A DNA stretch of 64,000 nt, from contig NZ_FOGB01000011.1 in NCBI RefSeq assembly GCF_900111095.1, forward strand, positions 62,001 to 126,000. The letters are read 5' to 3'. Below, one piece after another: positions 27,608 through 35,810 of this stretch (position 1 is the first letter of the stretch; every line of letters begins with the position of its first letter). The notes under the pieces are model-generated. The model was given only the letters and a program-made list of their open reading frames with translations. It was not told the origin of the DNA and did not search any database. Made by a program: the position numbers and the translations under genes. This DNA is from Amphritea atlantica (GTDB lineage Bacteria; Pseudomonadota; Gammaproteobacteria; Pseudomonadales; Balneatricaceae).

Positions 27608-27641
27608 GAAAAGAAACCGGAGAGTTTCCCGCTCTCCGGTT
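27608..27641 (-). terminator. Terminator after the GST gene
   Basis: A perfect 10-bp stem (aaccggagag / ctctccggtt) at 27615-27641 is followed, reading the minus strand, by tcttttc. It lies between the GST stop and the start of the 759-aa gene, so the large gene has its own transcription unit. Confidence 0.7.
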
Positions 27642-27699
27642 GATAATGTGCCATTTTCAGGGCAGAAATACCAGTGCTGTCAGGCACAATCAGAGGCGA

Positions 27700-28341
27700 T
27701 TACACCTCTTCCTCTTCGATCACTTCGTTTTCCTGTTGTGCCAGCTTCAGCCATTCCTGACAGGCGGGCAGTGCCAGTACCCGGTCGCAGTAGGCTTGTA
27801 GTTGCTCAGGCAGGCTGACGCCATAGCCGGTCAGACGGTACACCACCGGGGCATAGAAGGCATCGGCGATGGAGAACTCTCCATAAAGGAATTGTTCTGA
27901 TGCACTCAGGTTGAGCGCACCGCTCCACAGCTGCAGGATACGGTCGATATCCTGTTGTACTTCGGATGAGATAACAACGTTTTCCACAGTACGGCGGCAG
28001 TTCATCGGCATTGCATGGCGCAGCGCCATAAAGCTGGTGTGCATCTCGGCGCAACTGCTACGGGCGTGGGCGCGCAGTGCAGAGTCAGCGGGCCAGCCTT
28101 TACCGTCAAGGTGCTGTTCACTGATATATTCGCAGATCGACAGCGAGTCCCAGATGGTCAGGCCGTTATCCAGCAGCACCGGGACTTTCCCCGCCGGGTT
28201 ATAGCTTTTTATCTGTTCCGCTGCGCCGGGGGTAAACAGGGCGATACGTACCGTTTCAAAGTCCAGCCCGAACTGTCGCAGCAGCAGCCAGGCCCGCAGG
28301 GACCAGCTGGAATAGTTGTGATTACCGATAACCAGTTGCAT
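27700..28341 (-). CDS. Glutathione S-transferase family protein
   Basis: A 213-residue GST-fold protein, usual length. The thioredoxin-like N-terminal domain reads VIGNHNYSSWSLRAWLLLR, where the Ser-Trp-Ser region marks the glutathione site, followed by PAGKVPVLLDNGLTIWDSLSICEYI with the cis-Pro and the Asp-Ser motif. The C-terminal helical domain follows from about residue 90. The ribosome binding site aagga lies 7 bases before the ATG. It is divergent from a LysR-type regulator, which may control it. The substrate is unknown. Confidence 0.9.
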   Translation of the reverse strand: MQLVIGNHNYSSWSLRAWLLLRQFGLDFETVRIALFTPGAAEQIKSYNPAGKVPVLLDNGLTIWDSLSICEYISEQHLDGKGWPADSALRAHARSSCAEMHTSFMALRHAMPMNCRRTVENVVISSEVQQDIDRILQLWSGALNLSASEQFLYGEFSIADAFYAPVVYRLTGYGVSLPEQLQAYCDRVLALPACQEWLKLAQQENEVIEEEEV

Positions 28342-28464
28342 AGCAAAATCCTTTTATTGTGTTGTTTAATAAGTTTGTTACGTCGATTGATTTAGACCTG
28401 AGTCTGGCGCTTAATTGGTTGTTCGACAAACGAATAAATCTGATAACAGGTATGAATACTGCTG

Positions 28465-29328
28465 ATGCTTGATCATGAATTGCTCCGTACTTTTATTGCG
28501 GCCGTGGATACCGGAAGCTTTACCCGGGCGGCGGCACAGGTGTTTCGTACCCAGTCGGCGGTGAGTATGCAGATGAAGCGGCTGGAAGAGCAGCTCAATA
28601 AAAGACTGTTTCTGAAAGAGGGGCGAGAGCTGCAACTGACCGATGAAGGACTGAAGCTGGTGAGCTATGCCCGTCGGATAATGAAGCTGCATGATGAAGC
28701 GCTGGGGGTGCTGGGCGCCGATGGTGAATCCCGGCCGCTGTTGCTGGGTTGTCCGGATGACTATGTCACCGGGGTGTTGCCGCAACTGCTATCCGAGCTT
28801 CAAACACAGCTACCCGGGCTGCAGGTGCAGGTGCGAACCGGGTCATCGGCGCAACTGCGGGAGCTGATCGATAAGGGCGAACTGGATCTGACTATTCTCA
28901 CCCGCCGCCCGGACCGGGAAGAAGGGTATCTGTTATTGCAGGACAAGGGCGTCTGGGTTGCCCCGACAGCCGATTTTGTTGCGCCAGACCGGACCATCCG
29001 GCTGGCGCTGGTCGAGCCTGATTGTAAATTTCACAGTACCGCGGTGGATGGTCTGATCAAACAGGGGCGTTCTTTTGAGGTGAGTTGTATCAGTGGTAAC
29101 TGTGCGCTGCTGATTGAGCTGGTGCGGCGGGGCGAGGCGGTTACCACACTGTCATCCTGTTGCGTACCTGCGGATCTGTACCGGGTACCTGCGAGCCTTG
29201 GTCTGCCTGACCTGCCAACTGTTGAGATTGTGCTACAGTCCTCTGCCCGGCATCACCCGGACATAGGTTCAGACCGGATCGCAAGATTGGCACAACGTAC
29301 CGCAGAGCAACTACAAGCTGCCGGGTAA
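28465..29328 (+). CDS. LysR family transcriptional regulator
   Basis: A 287-residue LysR-type regulator. The N-terminal winged helix-turn-helix is clear: LLRTFIAAVDTGSFTRAAAQ, then RTQSAVSMQMKRLEEQLNKR and LTDEGLKLVSYAR. The effector domain starts near residue 90 (LLLGCPDDYVTGVLPQLL). It is divergent from the GST gene across 123 bases, a typical LysR/target arrangement. The inducer is not predictable from the sequence. Confidence 0.92.
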   Translation: MLDHELLRTFIAAVDTGSFTRAAAQVFRTQSAVSMQMKRLEEQLNKRLFLKEGRELQLTDEGLKLVSYARRIMKLHDEALGVLGADGESRPLLLGCPDDYVTGVLPQLLSELQTQLPGLQVQVRTGSSAQLRELIDKGELDLTILTRRPDREEGYLLLQDKGVWVAPTADFVAPDRTIRLALVEPDCKFHSTAVDGLIKQGRSFEVSCISGNCALLIELVRRGEAVTTLSSCCVPADLYRVPASLGLPDLPTVEIVLQSSARHHPDIGSDRIARLAQRTAEQLQAAG

Positions 29329-29344
29329 TGGCTATCGAAAGATA

Positions 29345-29370
29345 AAAAATCTGGCCCCCGGAAGGGCCAG
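29345..29370 (-). terminator. Terminator for the thioesterase gene
   Basis: The stem ctggccc / gggccag at 29351-29370 is followed on the minus strand by attttttatc. It lies between two convergent genes and acts mainly on minus-strand transcripts, since the plus side has no T-run. Confidence 0.75.
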
Positions 29371-29437
29371 CGAAAGTGATGAAGCAACAGCAGGCGTTGC
29401 TTCATGGGCTGAACGGTATAACGGGTGCGTTTGCCCG

Positions 29438-29887
29438 TTAGTCAAAAATCTCCGGGGTGATGGGTTCCAGCTCAATTATCCGCTGGCGATAGAGCGGCGG
29501 AACCTCAGCTTTACTATTTTTACGGTAGTTAACGCAAACGATAGTGCCTTCCCCCTCTGCGGCCACTGCGTTATGTTCCGGACTCCAGATCAGATGTTCC
29601 ATGGTAAAGCGGTCATGCTTCAGCCGGGTGACCCGACAGGCCGAGATGACGTTGCCGGGAAATGTCAGGGGAATCCGGTAACGGATGCGGCTGTCACGCA
29701 GAATCGGGCCGACATCGGTTTCCTGCATCACGGTGGTAAAGTCACAGCTGCGAAAATAGTCGATCCGGGCACTTTCAAACCAGCGCAGATAAACCAGATT
29801 ATTGACATGTTGGAAGGCATCCATATCGCCCCAGGCGATCGGAATCTCCATGGTTGTTGGAAAACGTTCCAGAATCTCACTGCTCAT
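29438..29887 (-). CDS. Acyl-CoA thioesterase, 4HBT family
   Basis: A 149-residue hotdog-fold thioesterase of the YbgC/4HBT type. The active-site segment reads IAWGDMDAFQHVNNLVYLRWFESARIDYF split over the first 45 residues: the Asp in GDMDAFQHVNN is the catalytic candidate. YRIPLTFPGNVI and FTMEHLIWSPE follow. The start at 29887 is preferred over 29911 because related proteins begin shortly before the EIPIAWG segment; the choice is not certain. It is divergent from a second LysR gene. The substrate is unknown. Confidence 0.85.
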   Translation of the reverse strand: MSSEILERFPTTMEIPIAWGDMDAFQHVNNLVYLRWFESARIDYFRSCDFTTVMQETDVGPILRDSRIRYRIPLTFPGNVISACRVTRLKHDRFTMEHLIWSPEHNAVAAEGEGTIVCVNYRKNSKAEVPPLYRQRIIELEPITPEIFD

Positions 29888-30125
29888 CTTAGGGTATACC
29901 TGTCTGTCCATCCGGCGAAGTGCCGGTGTAATGATTAATAATGTTGTGTTGATACTAGTGCGACAGGTCTATTTAGGTTTAATCTGGCAAATAAGTAAAA
30001 TCTTTAATTATTATTCGATCTATAAATTAGAATTATAGGTGTTGGTGAGACGTTAGAATGTTTCAGCGGCGCTCAGCCTGGTCTGGCAGGGTCGCTGGAG
30101 TGATTACCAGAGGAGCAACCAGTTA

Positions 30126-31004
30126 ATGGAGATTAGGCAGATTCGTTATTTTCTCGCGGTTCAGGAAACCGGCAGCTTTACCAAAGCGGCGGAGAAGATG
30201 TTTGTTACCCAGCCAGCCCTGTCTGCAGCGATCAAGACACTGGAGGAGGAACTGGGGGTCGAACTGCTGCACCGAAGGCATAAACAGGTTACTCTGACCC
30301 CCGCCGGGTCACGCTTCAGAGACCGGGCCTTCTCGATTCTGGCAGAGTGCAGTGCCGCTAAAAGTGAGCTGATGAATGCGCCCCGGCCACGGCAGTTAAG
30401 AATCGGTATGCTGGATACCCTGAACACCCCGCCGATCAATAACCTGCTGCATGAGTTTCATACCACCTACCCGGAAACGGAACTGCATCTGCATACCGGC
30501 AACAAAGTTGAACTGGCAAATAAACTGGGGCAGGGAAAGGTAGATATGTTGCTGACCTCGATGGGCGGCGATGACTTTTCCCGAACCCAGTTGCCGCTTT
30601 ATCAGGAGCGCTTTCAACTGATGGTGTCCCGGCAGCATGATCTGGCTAATCGTGCCAGCATACGCCTGGCCGATCTGCATGGTTTGCCGATGGTCTTGCG
30701 TAAAAACTGCGAAGTGCTGCACGAAGGCAAACGGGTTTTTCTTGCCGAACAGGCACAGCCCCGCATTACCTGCCGCACCGATAATGACTCATGGGCACTG
30801 ACCATGGTGCGCAACAACCTGGCCGCAGCGATTCTCGCGGAGACCGTGATCGAACCGGGAACGGTGAGTATTCCGATCTCCGATTTTGGCCTGACACGCA
30901 CCGTCGCCTGTGTCTGGCGGGAACATTCTGATCAGGAGATGGTGCAACTGTTTACGGTGTTCGCCGCGCGTGACAGCTGGCGCGGCGGGCTTAACGTCGG
31001 CTAG
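30126..31004 (+). CDS. LysR family transcriptional regulator
   Basis: A 292-residue LysR-type regulator of the CynR/CysB-like layout. The helix-turn-helix reads IRYFLAVQETGSFTKAAEKM, then VTQPALSAAIKTLEEELGVE and LTPAGSRFRDRA. The effector domain begins near residue 90 (LRIGMLDTLNTPPINNLL). An aggag site lies 10 bases before the ATG. It is divergent from the thioesterase gene and may regulate it. Its end overlaps the convergent Rof-like gene by 4 bases. Confidence 0.92.
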   Translation: MEIRQIRYFLAVQETGSFTKAAEKMFVTQPALSAAIKTLEEELGVELLHRRHKQVTLTPAGSRFRDRAFSILAECSAAKSELMNAPRPRQLRIGMLDTLNTPPINNLLHEFHTTYPETELHLHTGNKVELANKLGQGKVDMLLTSMGGDDFSRTQLPLYQERFQLMVSRQHDLANRASIRLADLHGLPMVLRKNCEVLHEGKRVFLAEQAQPRITCRTDNDSWALTMVRNNLAAAILAETVIEPGTVSIPISDFGLTRTVACVWREHSDQEMVQLFTVFAARDSWRGGLNVG

Positions 31005-31240
31005 CTTCCCGGCGGTTGCGATTGAATCATATCCAGACGGATGCGTTGTTGTGTGCCGTGCTCATCGACGGCGATCAGAAACTCTTCTCCGTTGCGGATA
31101 TCGATGGTCTGATAGCGCAGCTTTTGCCGCAGGGTATGACCTTCACTGTCCTGCCAGATCACCAGATCAATAAGGTTGCGCATACAGGCCAGTTCATAAC
31201 TGTCATGCAGGGCGCACTGGATAGGGATATAGTCTTTCAT
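31001..31240 (-). CDS. Rof-like Rho-binding antiterminator
   Basis: A 79-residue protein resembling the Rof/YaeO family, whose E. coli member binds Rho and inhibits termination. The family start is seen in YIPIQCALHDSYELACMRN, followed by the beta-barrel segments VIWQDSEGHTLRQKL and FLIAVDEHGTQQRIRLDMI. The length matches the family (about 80-85). The convergent overlap with the LysR gene is 4 bases, so each transcript probably runs into the other's 3' end. Two or three key Rho-contacting residues cannot be checked by eye. Confidence 0.78.
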   Translation of the reverse strand: MKDYIPIQCALHDSYELACMRNLIDLVIWQDSEGHTLRQKLRYQTIDIRNGEEFLIAVDEHGTQQRIRLDMIQSQPPGS

Positions 31241-31442
31241 CAGCCGGGCATCGCCTGTGTTCTGTTGTGTCCTAGAGGGAGGAGGTAATTGTTGTTCCAG
31301 TTTAGCTCATCTGGCAGAGGCTGTACTGTTTCATATCAGAAACCGCAGATGGTGCTGAGCGAAGGTCATTGAACAGATTCTAAACGTCTGCCGACAAACA
31401 TGTTTATGGGGGGCGACGCTGCCGGCGAGATCTGGTCTCGAC

Positions 31443-32234
31443 TCAGGTGTGAACCAGATCGGCAGTGATTTGCATCAGTGCTGCAGGTTCGCTGATAACT
31501 TTCATGGTCGGCCACTCCAATAATTGAAGCGTGCCGTTGTCGGTTTCTACCAGTGCGGTACAGTGCTCGACCCAGTCGCCGTCGTTGCAGTAAAGGGTGC
31601 CTTTCAGGTGGGTAAAGCCCGCCTGATGTATATGACCGCCGATATAGCCATCCAGAGACTGGCGGCTGGCTTCGGTGCAGGCGGCTTGCTGAAAGTGTTC
31701 AATATAGCGCTGAGCAGTACTGAAACGCTGCTTTATCATCGCTGCCAGCGAGCGATAGGGCATATTCAGCCATTGACGCAGTTTGTTATAACTGCGATTC
31801 AGCCAGAGCAGCAACTGATGGCCCTGATCTCCCAGTAACAGCATGAGTGGATGGATGCGCACATGGCCATCGAACTCATCACCATGGGACACCAGAAAGC
31901 GGCGACCATCACGGGTTTTGTGGATCGCCTTACGTCGAATCTGTAGCTTGCCCAGTTTCAAACCACAGATTTTACGCATTGGCGCATCATGGTTGCCGGG
32001 AATATAGATAATCTCACAGCCATCTTTTGCCATCTGCCAGAACTGGCCGATCAGCAACTGCTGATCCTGGGGCAGAACCGCTTTTTTGCGCATCGCCGCC
32101 AGGTCGATAATATCGCCCACCAGATAAAGCTTTTTCGGTGCCAGTTGGGTCAGGGCTTCGCTCAGGAGTTTTGCCTGGCAATCCGGGGTGCCCAGATGTA
32201 CATCTGAGATAAACATGGTGTGGATATTCTGCAT
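31443..32234 (-). CDS. LpxH-like metallophosphoesterase (UDP-2,3-diacylglucosamine diphosphatase family)
   Basis: A 263-residue metallophosphoesterase. The five family motifs are clear: FISDVHLGTPDC, LVGDIIDLAA, YIPGNHDAPM, LVSHGDEFDGH and YIGGHIHQAG. This set and the spacing fit the LpxH/LpxH2 group, which removes UMP from UDP-diacylglucosamine during lipid A synthesis, though some relatives have other substrates. The ATG at 32234 is preferred because ggacggtg lies just upstream; in-frame ATG and TTG codons at 32246 and 32249 have no such site. It stands alone on the minus strand. Confidence 0.85.
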   Translation of the reverse strand: MQNIHTMFISDVHLGTPDCQAKLLSEALTQLAPKKLYLVGDIIDLAAMRKKAVLPQDQQLLIGQFWQMAKDGCEIIYIPGNHDAPMRKICGLKLGKLQIRRKAIHKTRDGRRFLVSHGDEFDGHVRIHPLMLLLGDQGHQLLLWLNRSYNKLRQWLNMPYRSLAAMIKQRFSTAQRYIEHFQQAACTEASRQSLDGYIGGHIHQAGFTHLKGTLYCNDGDWVEHCTALVETDNGTLQLLEWPTMKVISEPAALMQITADLVHT

Positions 32235-32382
32235 ATCACCGTCCATCAATCAGTTTGTGGGCAGTATGGCGGTTGTAAATGACAGGGGCCTTTAAAAAAG
32301 ATGAACAGATCGTTACACAAGGCTGTGGATAAATCAGTTCAAAGCGCTAGGTCGGAACACTGCTGACGATTAGAATAGCGCC

Positions 32383-33606
32383 ATGACAACATCACTCACA
32401 TACAGCCAGCAGCGATTACAGCAACTCGATCAGCAGCTTGTTGCCACGGCACACCTGTGGCGGCCGCAGCCGTTCAAACTGCACCGGCCTGAGTGGTGTA
32501 CTCACTATCCCGAACTGACAGAAGCGTTGCTGGCACTGGATGAACGGCAGTTGGCCGGCTTTAATCATGACTCCGAAGCGCTGCAGGACTGGATCGGCCA
32601 CTACCTGCCGCAGATCGCATCCCTGCGGCAGTTATGCCGCTTACCTGAGCGTTCGTCAGCTGAATACTGCCTCCCGGAGAACCGCTTTTTTGATGGGATG
32701 CCCGGACGCAAACGGACGCAGATCGAAGCGTTTGCCCGGGGAATCGGGCCGGTGCACTCACCACTGCTCGAATGGTGCGGCGGCAAAGGGCATCTGGGTC
32801 GCCTGCTGGGGCGGAGCTGGCAACAACTGGTGACCACCCTGGAATGGAACACTGAACTCTGTCGTATGGGTGAACAGCAGGCCCGGCGCCTGAATATTCC
32901 TCAACAGTTCAGGGTGATCGATCTGTTACAGCCGGATCTTCAGCTGAACGCTGCGGGCCATCACGCTATCGCTCTGCATGCATGCGGTGAGCTGCATCGC
33001 ACACTGGAACGGTTCGCGATTGATCAGCATCTGGATGCGCTGGATCTGGTGCCCTGCTGTTATGCGTTTGGCGTTGAACATCGATACCAGCCGAGAACCG
33101 CGGGCTTATCACTGCAGCTGAGCCGGGATGACCTGCGTCTGGCGGTTACCGAAACCGTCACCGCCGGACAGCGGGAAGTGGTCAGCCGCGATCGGGAGAT
33201 GGCCTGGAAACTGGGCTATATTGAACTATGTAACCGGGTGCTGGGCAGTGACCAGTATCGCCCCATGAAACCGGTATCAAAACCCTGGCTACAGCTCAGT
33301 TATAGCGAATTTTGTCATAAACTCGCTGAGCGCGAACAGTTACAACTGCCTCTAGAAACCCAATGGGAAGCAGCGGAAGCACTTGGCTGGCAGCGCTATG
33401 ATGTCGTGATGCGTTTATCACTGCTGCGCAACTGTTTTCGCCGGGCGATTGAGCTCTGGCTGGTGTTGGATCTGGCCTGCGATCTTGAGTCCTATGGTTA
33501 TCATGTCGAGCTGGGTACCTTCTGTGATCGCTCCGTCACACCGCGTAATATTATGCTTTCAGCCCGAAAAATGGAGGCCAGAAGTGAAATCAGAAGCACT
33601 GACTGA
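32383..33606 (+). CDS. SAM-dependent methyltransferase, GSTCD-like
   Basis: A 407-residue protein with a central Rossmann methyltransferase domain. The SAM motif reads LLEWCGGKGHLGRLLG at about residue 135, then VTTLEWNTELCRMGE with the acidic post-strand residue, and AIALHACGELHRTLE and LDLVPCCYAFG further on. The HACG and VPCCY pattern fits the group related to the C-terminal domain of human GSTCD, annotated as methyltransferases acting on RNA or with unknown targets. Its last 23 bases overlap the following gene, which points to translational coupling. Confidence 0.82.
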   Translation: MTTSLTYSQQRLQQLDQQLVATAHLWRPQPFKLHRPEWCTHYPELTEALLALDERQLAGFNHDSEALQDWIGHYLPQIASLRQLCRLPERSSAEYCLPENRFFDGMPGRKRTQIEAFARGIGPVHSPLLEWCGGKGHLGRLLGRSWQQLVTTLEWNTELCRMGEQQARRLNIPQQFRVIDLLQPDLQLNAAGHHAIALHACGELHRTLERFAIDQHLDALDLVPCCYAFGVEHRYQPRTAGLSLQLSRDDLRLAVTETVTAGQREVVSRDREMAWKLGYIELCNRVLGSDQYRPMKPVSKPWLQLSYSEFCHKLAEREQLQLPLETQWEAAEALGWQRYDVVMRLSLLRNCFRRAIELWLVLDLACDLESYGYHVELGTFCDRSVTPRNIMLSARKMEARSEIRSTD

Positions 33607-34192
33607 TGCGCAACTGATTGCCCGTATCAAGGCCTGCGATCTCTGTCTGCCCCATCTGCCGGATGGCGTGCGTCCGGTGTTCCAGTTTGATCCCCGCGCA
33701 AGGGTTTTAGTCGCAGCTCAGGCCCCCGGCCGGCGGGTCCATGAAACCGGCATCCCCTTTAACGACCCCAGCGGTGAGCGTTTACGGGAGTGGATGGGGA
33801 TCGGTGCTGAAATCTTCTACGACCCGAAACAGCTGGCGATCCTGCCGATGGGGTTCTGTTTTCCCGGCACAGGGAAGTCCGGTGACCTGCCGCCACGCAA
33901 AGAGTGCGCCCCCCAGTGGCGCCAGCAACTGCTGGATCGCCTGCCAAACTTGCAACTGATACTGGTGATTGGCCAGTATGCCCAGGCCTGGCATCTGCAA
34001 GAGAAGGGTTCAGTCACAGAGATTGTTTCCCGCTGGCGGGATTATTGTTGTCAGGGCCAGTCCCCGGCAGTGTTCCCCATGCCCCATCCCAGCCCACGCA
34101 ATAACATCTGGCTGAAACGCAACCCATGGTTTGAGGCGGAGCTGGTGCCAGAGCTGCAGAAGCGGGTGAGGGAAATAGTTGTAAGTGGTTAG
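33584..34192 (+). CDS. Uracil-DNA glycosylase-like protein
   Basis: A 202-residue protein with the uracil-DNA glycosylase superfamily fold. The first motif reads VAAQAPGRRVHETGIPFNDP (GEAPG-like in families 4 and 5), the middle motif LPMGFCFPGTGKSG, and the late motif PMPHPSPRN with the catalytic-region His. Four Cys at the N-terminus (CDLCLPHLPD and others) are fewer than in the iron-sulphur families. The start is a GTG with ggagg 6 bases upstream, inside the end of the methyltransferase gene. Glycosylase activity is not proven for this group. Confidence 0.8.
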   Translation: MKSEALTDAQLIARIKACDLCLPHLPDGVRPVFQFDPRARVLVAAQAPGRRVHETGIPFNDPSGERLREWMGIGAEIFYDPKQLAILPMGFCFPGTGKSGDLPPRKECAPQWRQQLLDRLPNLQLILVIGQYAQAWHLQEKGSVTEIVSRWRDYCCQGQSPAVFPMPHPSPRNNIWLKRNPWFEAELVPELQKRVREIVVSG

Positions 34193-34553
34193 ACCGCAAC
34201 GAAAAGCACGTTGCTCGCTAGAACGTCGCTGCGCGACTCGCTAGACGGGCTGCGCCCTTGCTAGAAAAAGCATCGAGCAAACAGGTCTATTGGTTTTATC
34301 TTTGCTATTGAGGGCGGCGCGCTAGCATGCCTTCTGGGTACCTTGCGGCGATTAGCGCTATGACTTATTTAAGTTGAATAGCGTTGGTAGAAGGCGGTAG
34401 CGCCCGTAGTACACAAATAAAAAGAGAGCCAATGGCTCTCTTCTCTTTATGCTTTTTTCTTTCCGCTTTTTCTAGCCACTAACAACTAGCAAGTCGCGAA
34501 GCGACGTCTAGCTACTGCTTTTAAACAGCGCTTTTTTGCTGCGTTCTAGCGAC
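34193..34553. repeat. CTAG-rich inverted-repeat element between UDG-like gene and hemY
   Basis: A 361-base gap without a gene. Two arms, 34213-34271 and 34465-34518, are imperfect inverted repeats sharing gctag, cgtcgct(g/t)cgcgact, and the inner end ctagaaaaagc. Each arm has its own internal palindrome. The tetramer CTAG, usually scarce in such genomes, occurs 8 times here (34218, 34241, 34261, 34322, 34472, 34486, 34508, 34546). A bidirectional terminator lies between the arms. The form suggests a REP- or MITE-like mobile repeat; no transposase is present. Confidence 0.7.
34417..34449. terminator. Bidirectional terminator between the UDG-like gene and hemY
   Basis: A perfect 7-bp stem (gagagcc / ggctctc, loop aat) at 34424-34440 is flanked by aataaaaa on the left and ttctcttt on the right. 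It serves the two convergent genes and lies inside the inverted-repeat element. Confidence 0.8.
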
Positions 34554-35810
34554 TCATAACGCCGTCAGCTTCGTCCCTTTCTGCGGTAGCGGCAGGGCTG
34601 GTAGTCCGCCGCCGATAACTCCCAGATGCTTATCCATCAACTGGCGCATTTTGTCCGTTTCGCCGAGGTTTTTCAGCAGTCTGGCCAGTTCGCTCAGGGT
34701 TTCGGCTCTGGGGCTTAGCTCCAGGCTTTGTTCGAAGTAGGTGATCGCTTTGCCCCAGTGCTGGTTGCGTTGTGACAGGCGGCCCAGGGTGAGCAGCAAG
34801 TCGGGGTTGAGCGGGTCATCTTTGAGCCAGCTGCGGGCAGTATCCAGCTGCTTCTTCGGGTTTTCTCCTTCGATGCGGCCGTACAGGTTGACCAGCTCGT
34901 TGTCCCAGTTGCGTTTGATCAGCTCACGGATCACCGGTTCCGCTTTAGATTCTGCGCCGATGCTCACCAGCAGACGGGTGTAGTGGCGGGCCAGTTGATC
35001 ATCCTGGGTCAGTTGACCGGGCATGTTATGCCAGGTTTCGGCCAGGGCTTTGCGCTTCTCGTCGGAGGACGCGCTGTCCGGCAAGACAATACTCAGTTCC
35101 AGCAGCTTCTGGTAGCACAGCTGTTCGGTTTGCAGCAGCTTTTCAGGTTTCAGCGCTTTGTTTTTGCGCAGTTCTGGGATCAGTGCCTGCAGTGACTGCC
35201 AGTCGTTCAGTTGAATGTAAACCTTGCGCAGCAGCTTCATCACGTAGGTGTTTTTCGGCGCTTTTTTACGCAGGCTGAGCAGAGTAGCCAGACTGGGCTC
35301 CAGTTGTCCCCGGGCTAACTGGGTCTGCGCCTGATTGATACCGACCGTGATCTCTGCTTCCGGTGTGGAGGCTCTGGCTTTTTGCAGCAGTTCGTCACAG
35401 GCTTTTTCATCGCCCTGTTCCTGAGCTGCATGGGCAGCCGCCAGATAGTTGATCAGCGGCAGGTCGGCGTTATCTGCAGAGATGGATAACAGACGCTGGG
35501 CTTTCCACCAGTTTCCTTCAGAGAGGGCAATCAGGCCTTTAAGGGTTTTGTCATGGGCGATGCGGCTTTTACGACTGCCGCTCCAGAGACGCAGATGTGT
35601 ACCTGATTTGAGAGAGCGCTTGAACAGGTTGATGCCCCAGTGCAGGGCGAAAAACAGCGCGACAATCAGTACCAGAAAGACCCACAGGCTCATCTCAACG
35701 GTGGTCTGGCCGTAGGCAAACAGGGTATAGCCGGAATCCTGGATCATCTTCTGACCGATCCAGGTGCCGGCAAACATAAATGCCAGCAGCAGGATAAATA
35801 TGCGTTTCAT
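34554..35810 (-). CDS. hemY: HemY, heme-biosynthesis-associated TPR protein
   Basis: A 418-residue inner-membrane protein of the proteobacterial HemY family (not protoporphyrinogen oxidase). Two N-terminal helices lie at about residues 3-20 and 40-62, with the conserved SGYTLFAYGQTTVEMSLW between them. The rest is a periplasm- or cytoplasm-facing TPR array, with ALIALSEGNWWKAQRLL and the later HWGKAITYFEQSLELSPRA as clear TPR units. It overlaps the hemX stop by one base. It is the last gene of hemC-hemD-hemX-hemY. The exact role in heme synthesis is unsettled. Confidence 0.93.
   Translation of the reverse strand: MKRIFILLLAFMFAGTWIGQKMIQDSGYTLFAYGQTTVEMSLWVFLVLIVALFFALHWGINLFKRSLKSGTHLRLWSGSRKSRIAHDKTLKGLIALSEGNWWKAQRLLSISADNADLPLINYLAAAHAAQEQGDEKACDELLQKARASTPEAEITVGINQAQTQLARGQLEPSLATLLSLRKKAPKNTYVMKLLRKVYIQLNDWQSLQALIPELRKNKALKPEKLLQTEQLCYQKLLELSIVLPDSASSDEKRKALAETWHNMPGQLTQDDQLARHYTRLLVSIGAESKAEPVIRELIKRNWDNELVNLYGRIEGENPKKQLDTARSWLKDDPLNPDLLLTLGRLSQRNQHWGKAITYFEQSLELSPRAETLSELARLLKNLGETDKMRQLMDKHLGVIGGGLPALPLPQKGTKLTAL

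Noticed and set aside
34193-34553. Phage or integron attachment site in the CTAG-rich region
   Set aside because: No integrase, tRNA or cassette structure is near; the inverted arms fit a REP/MITE-type repeat better.
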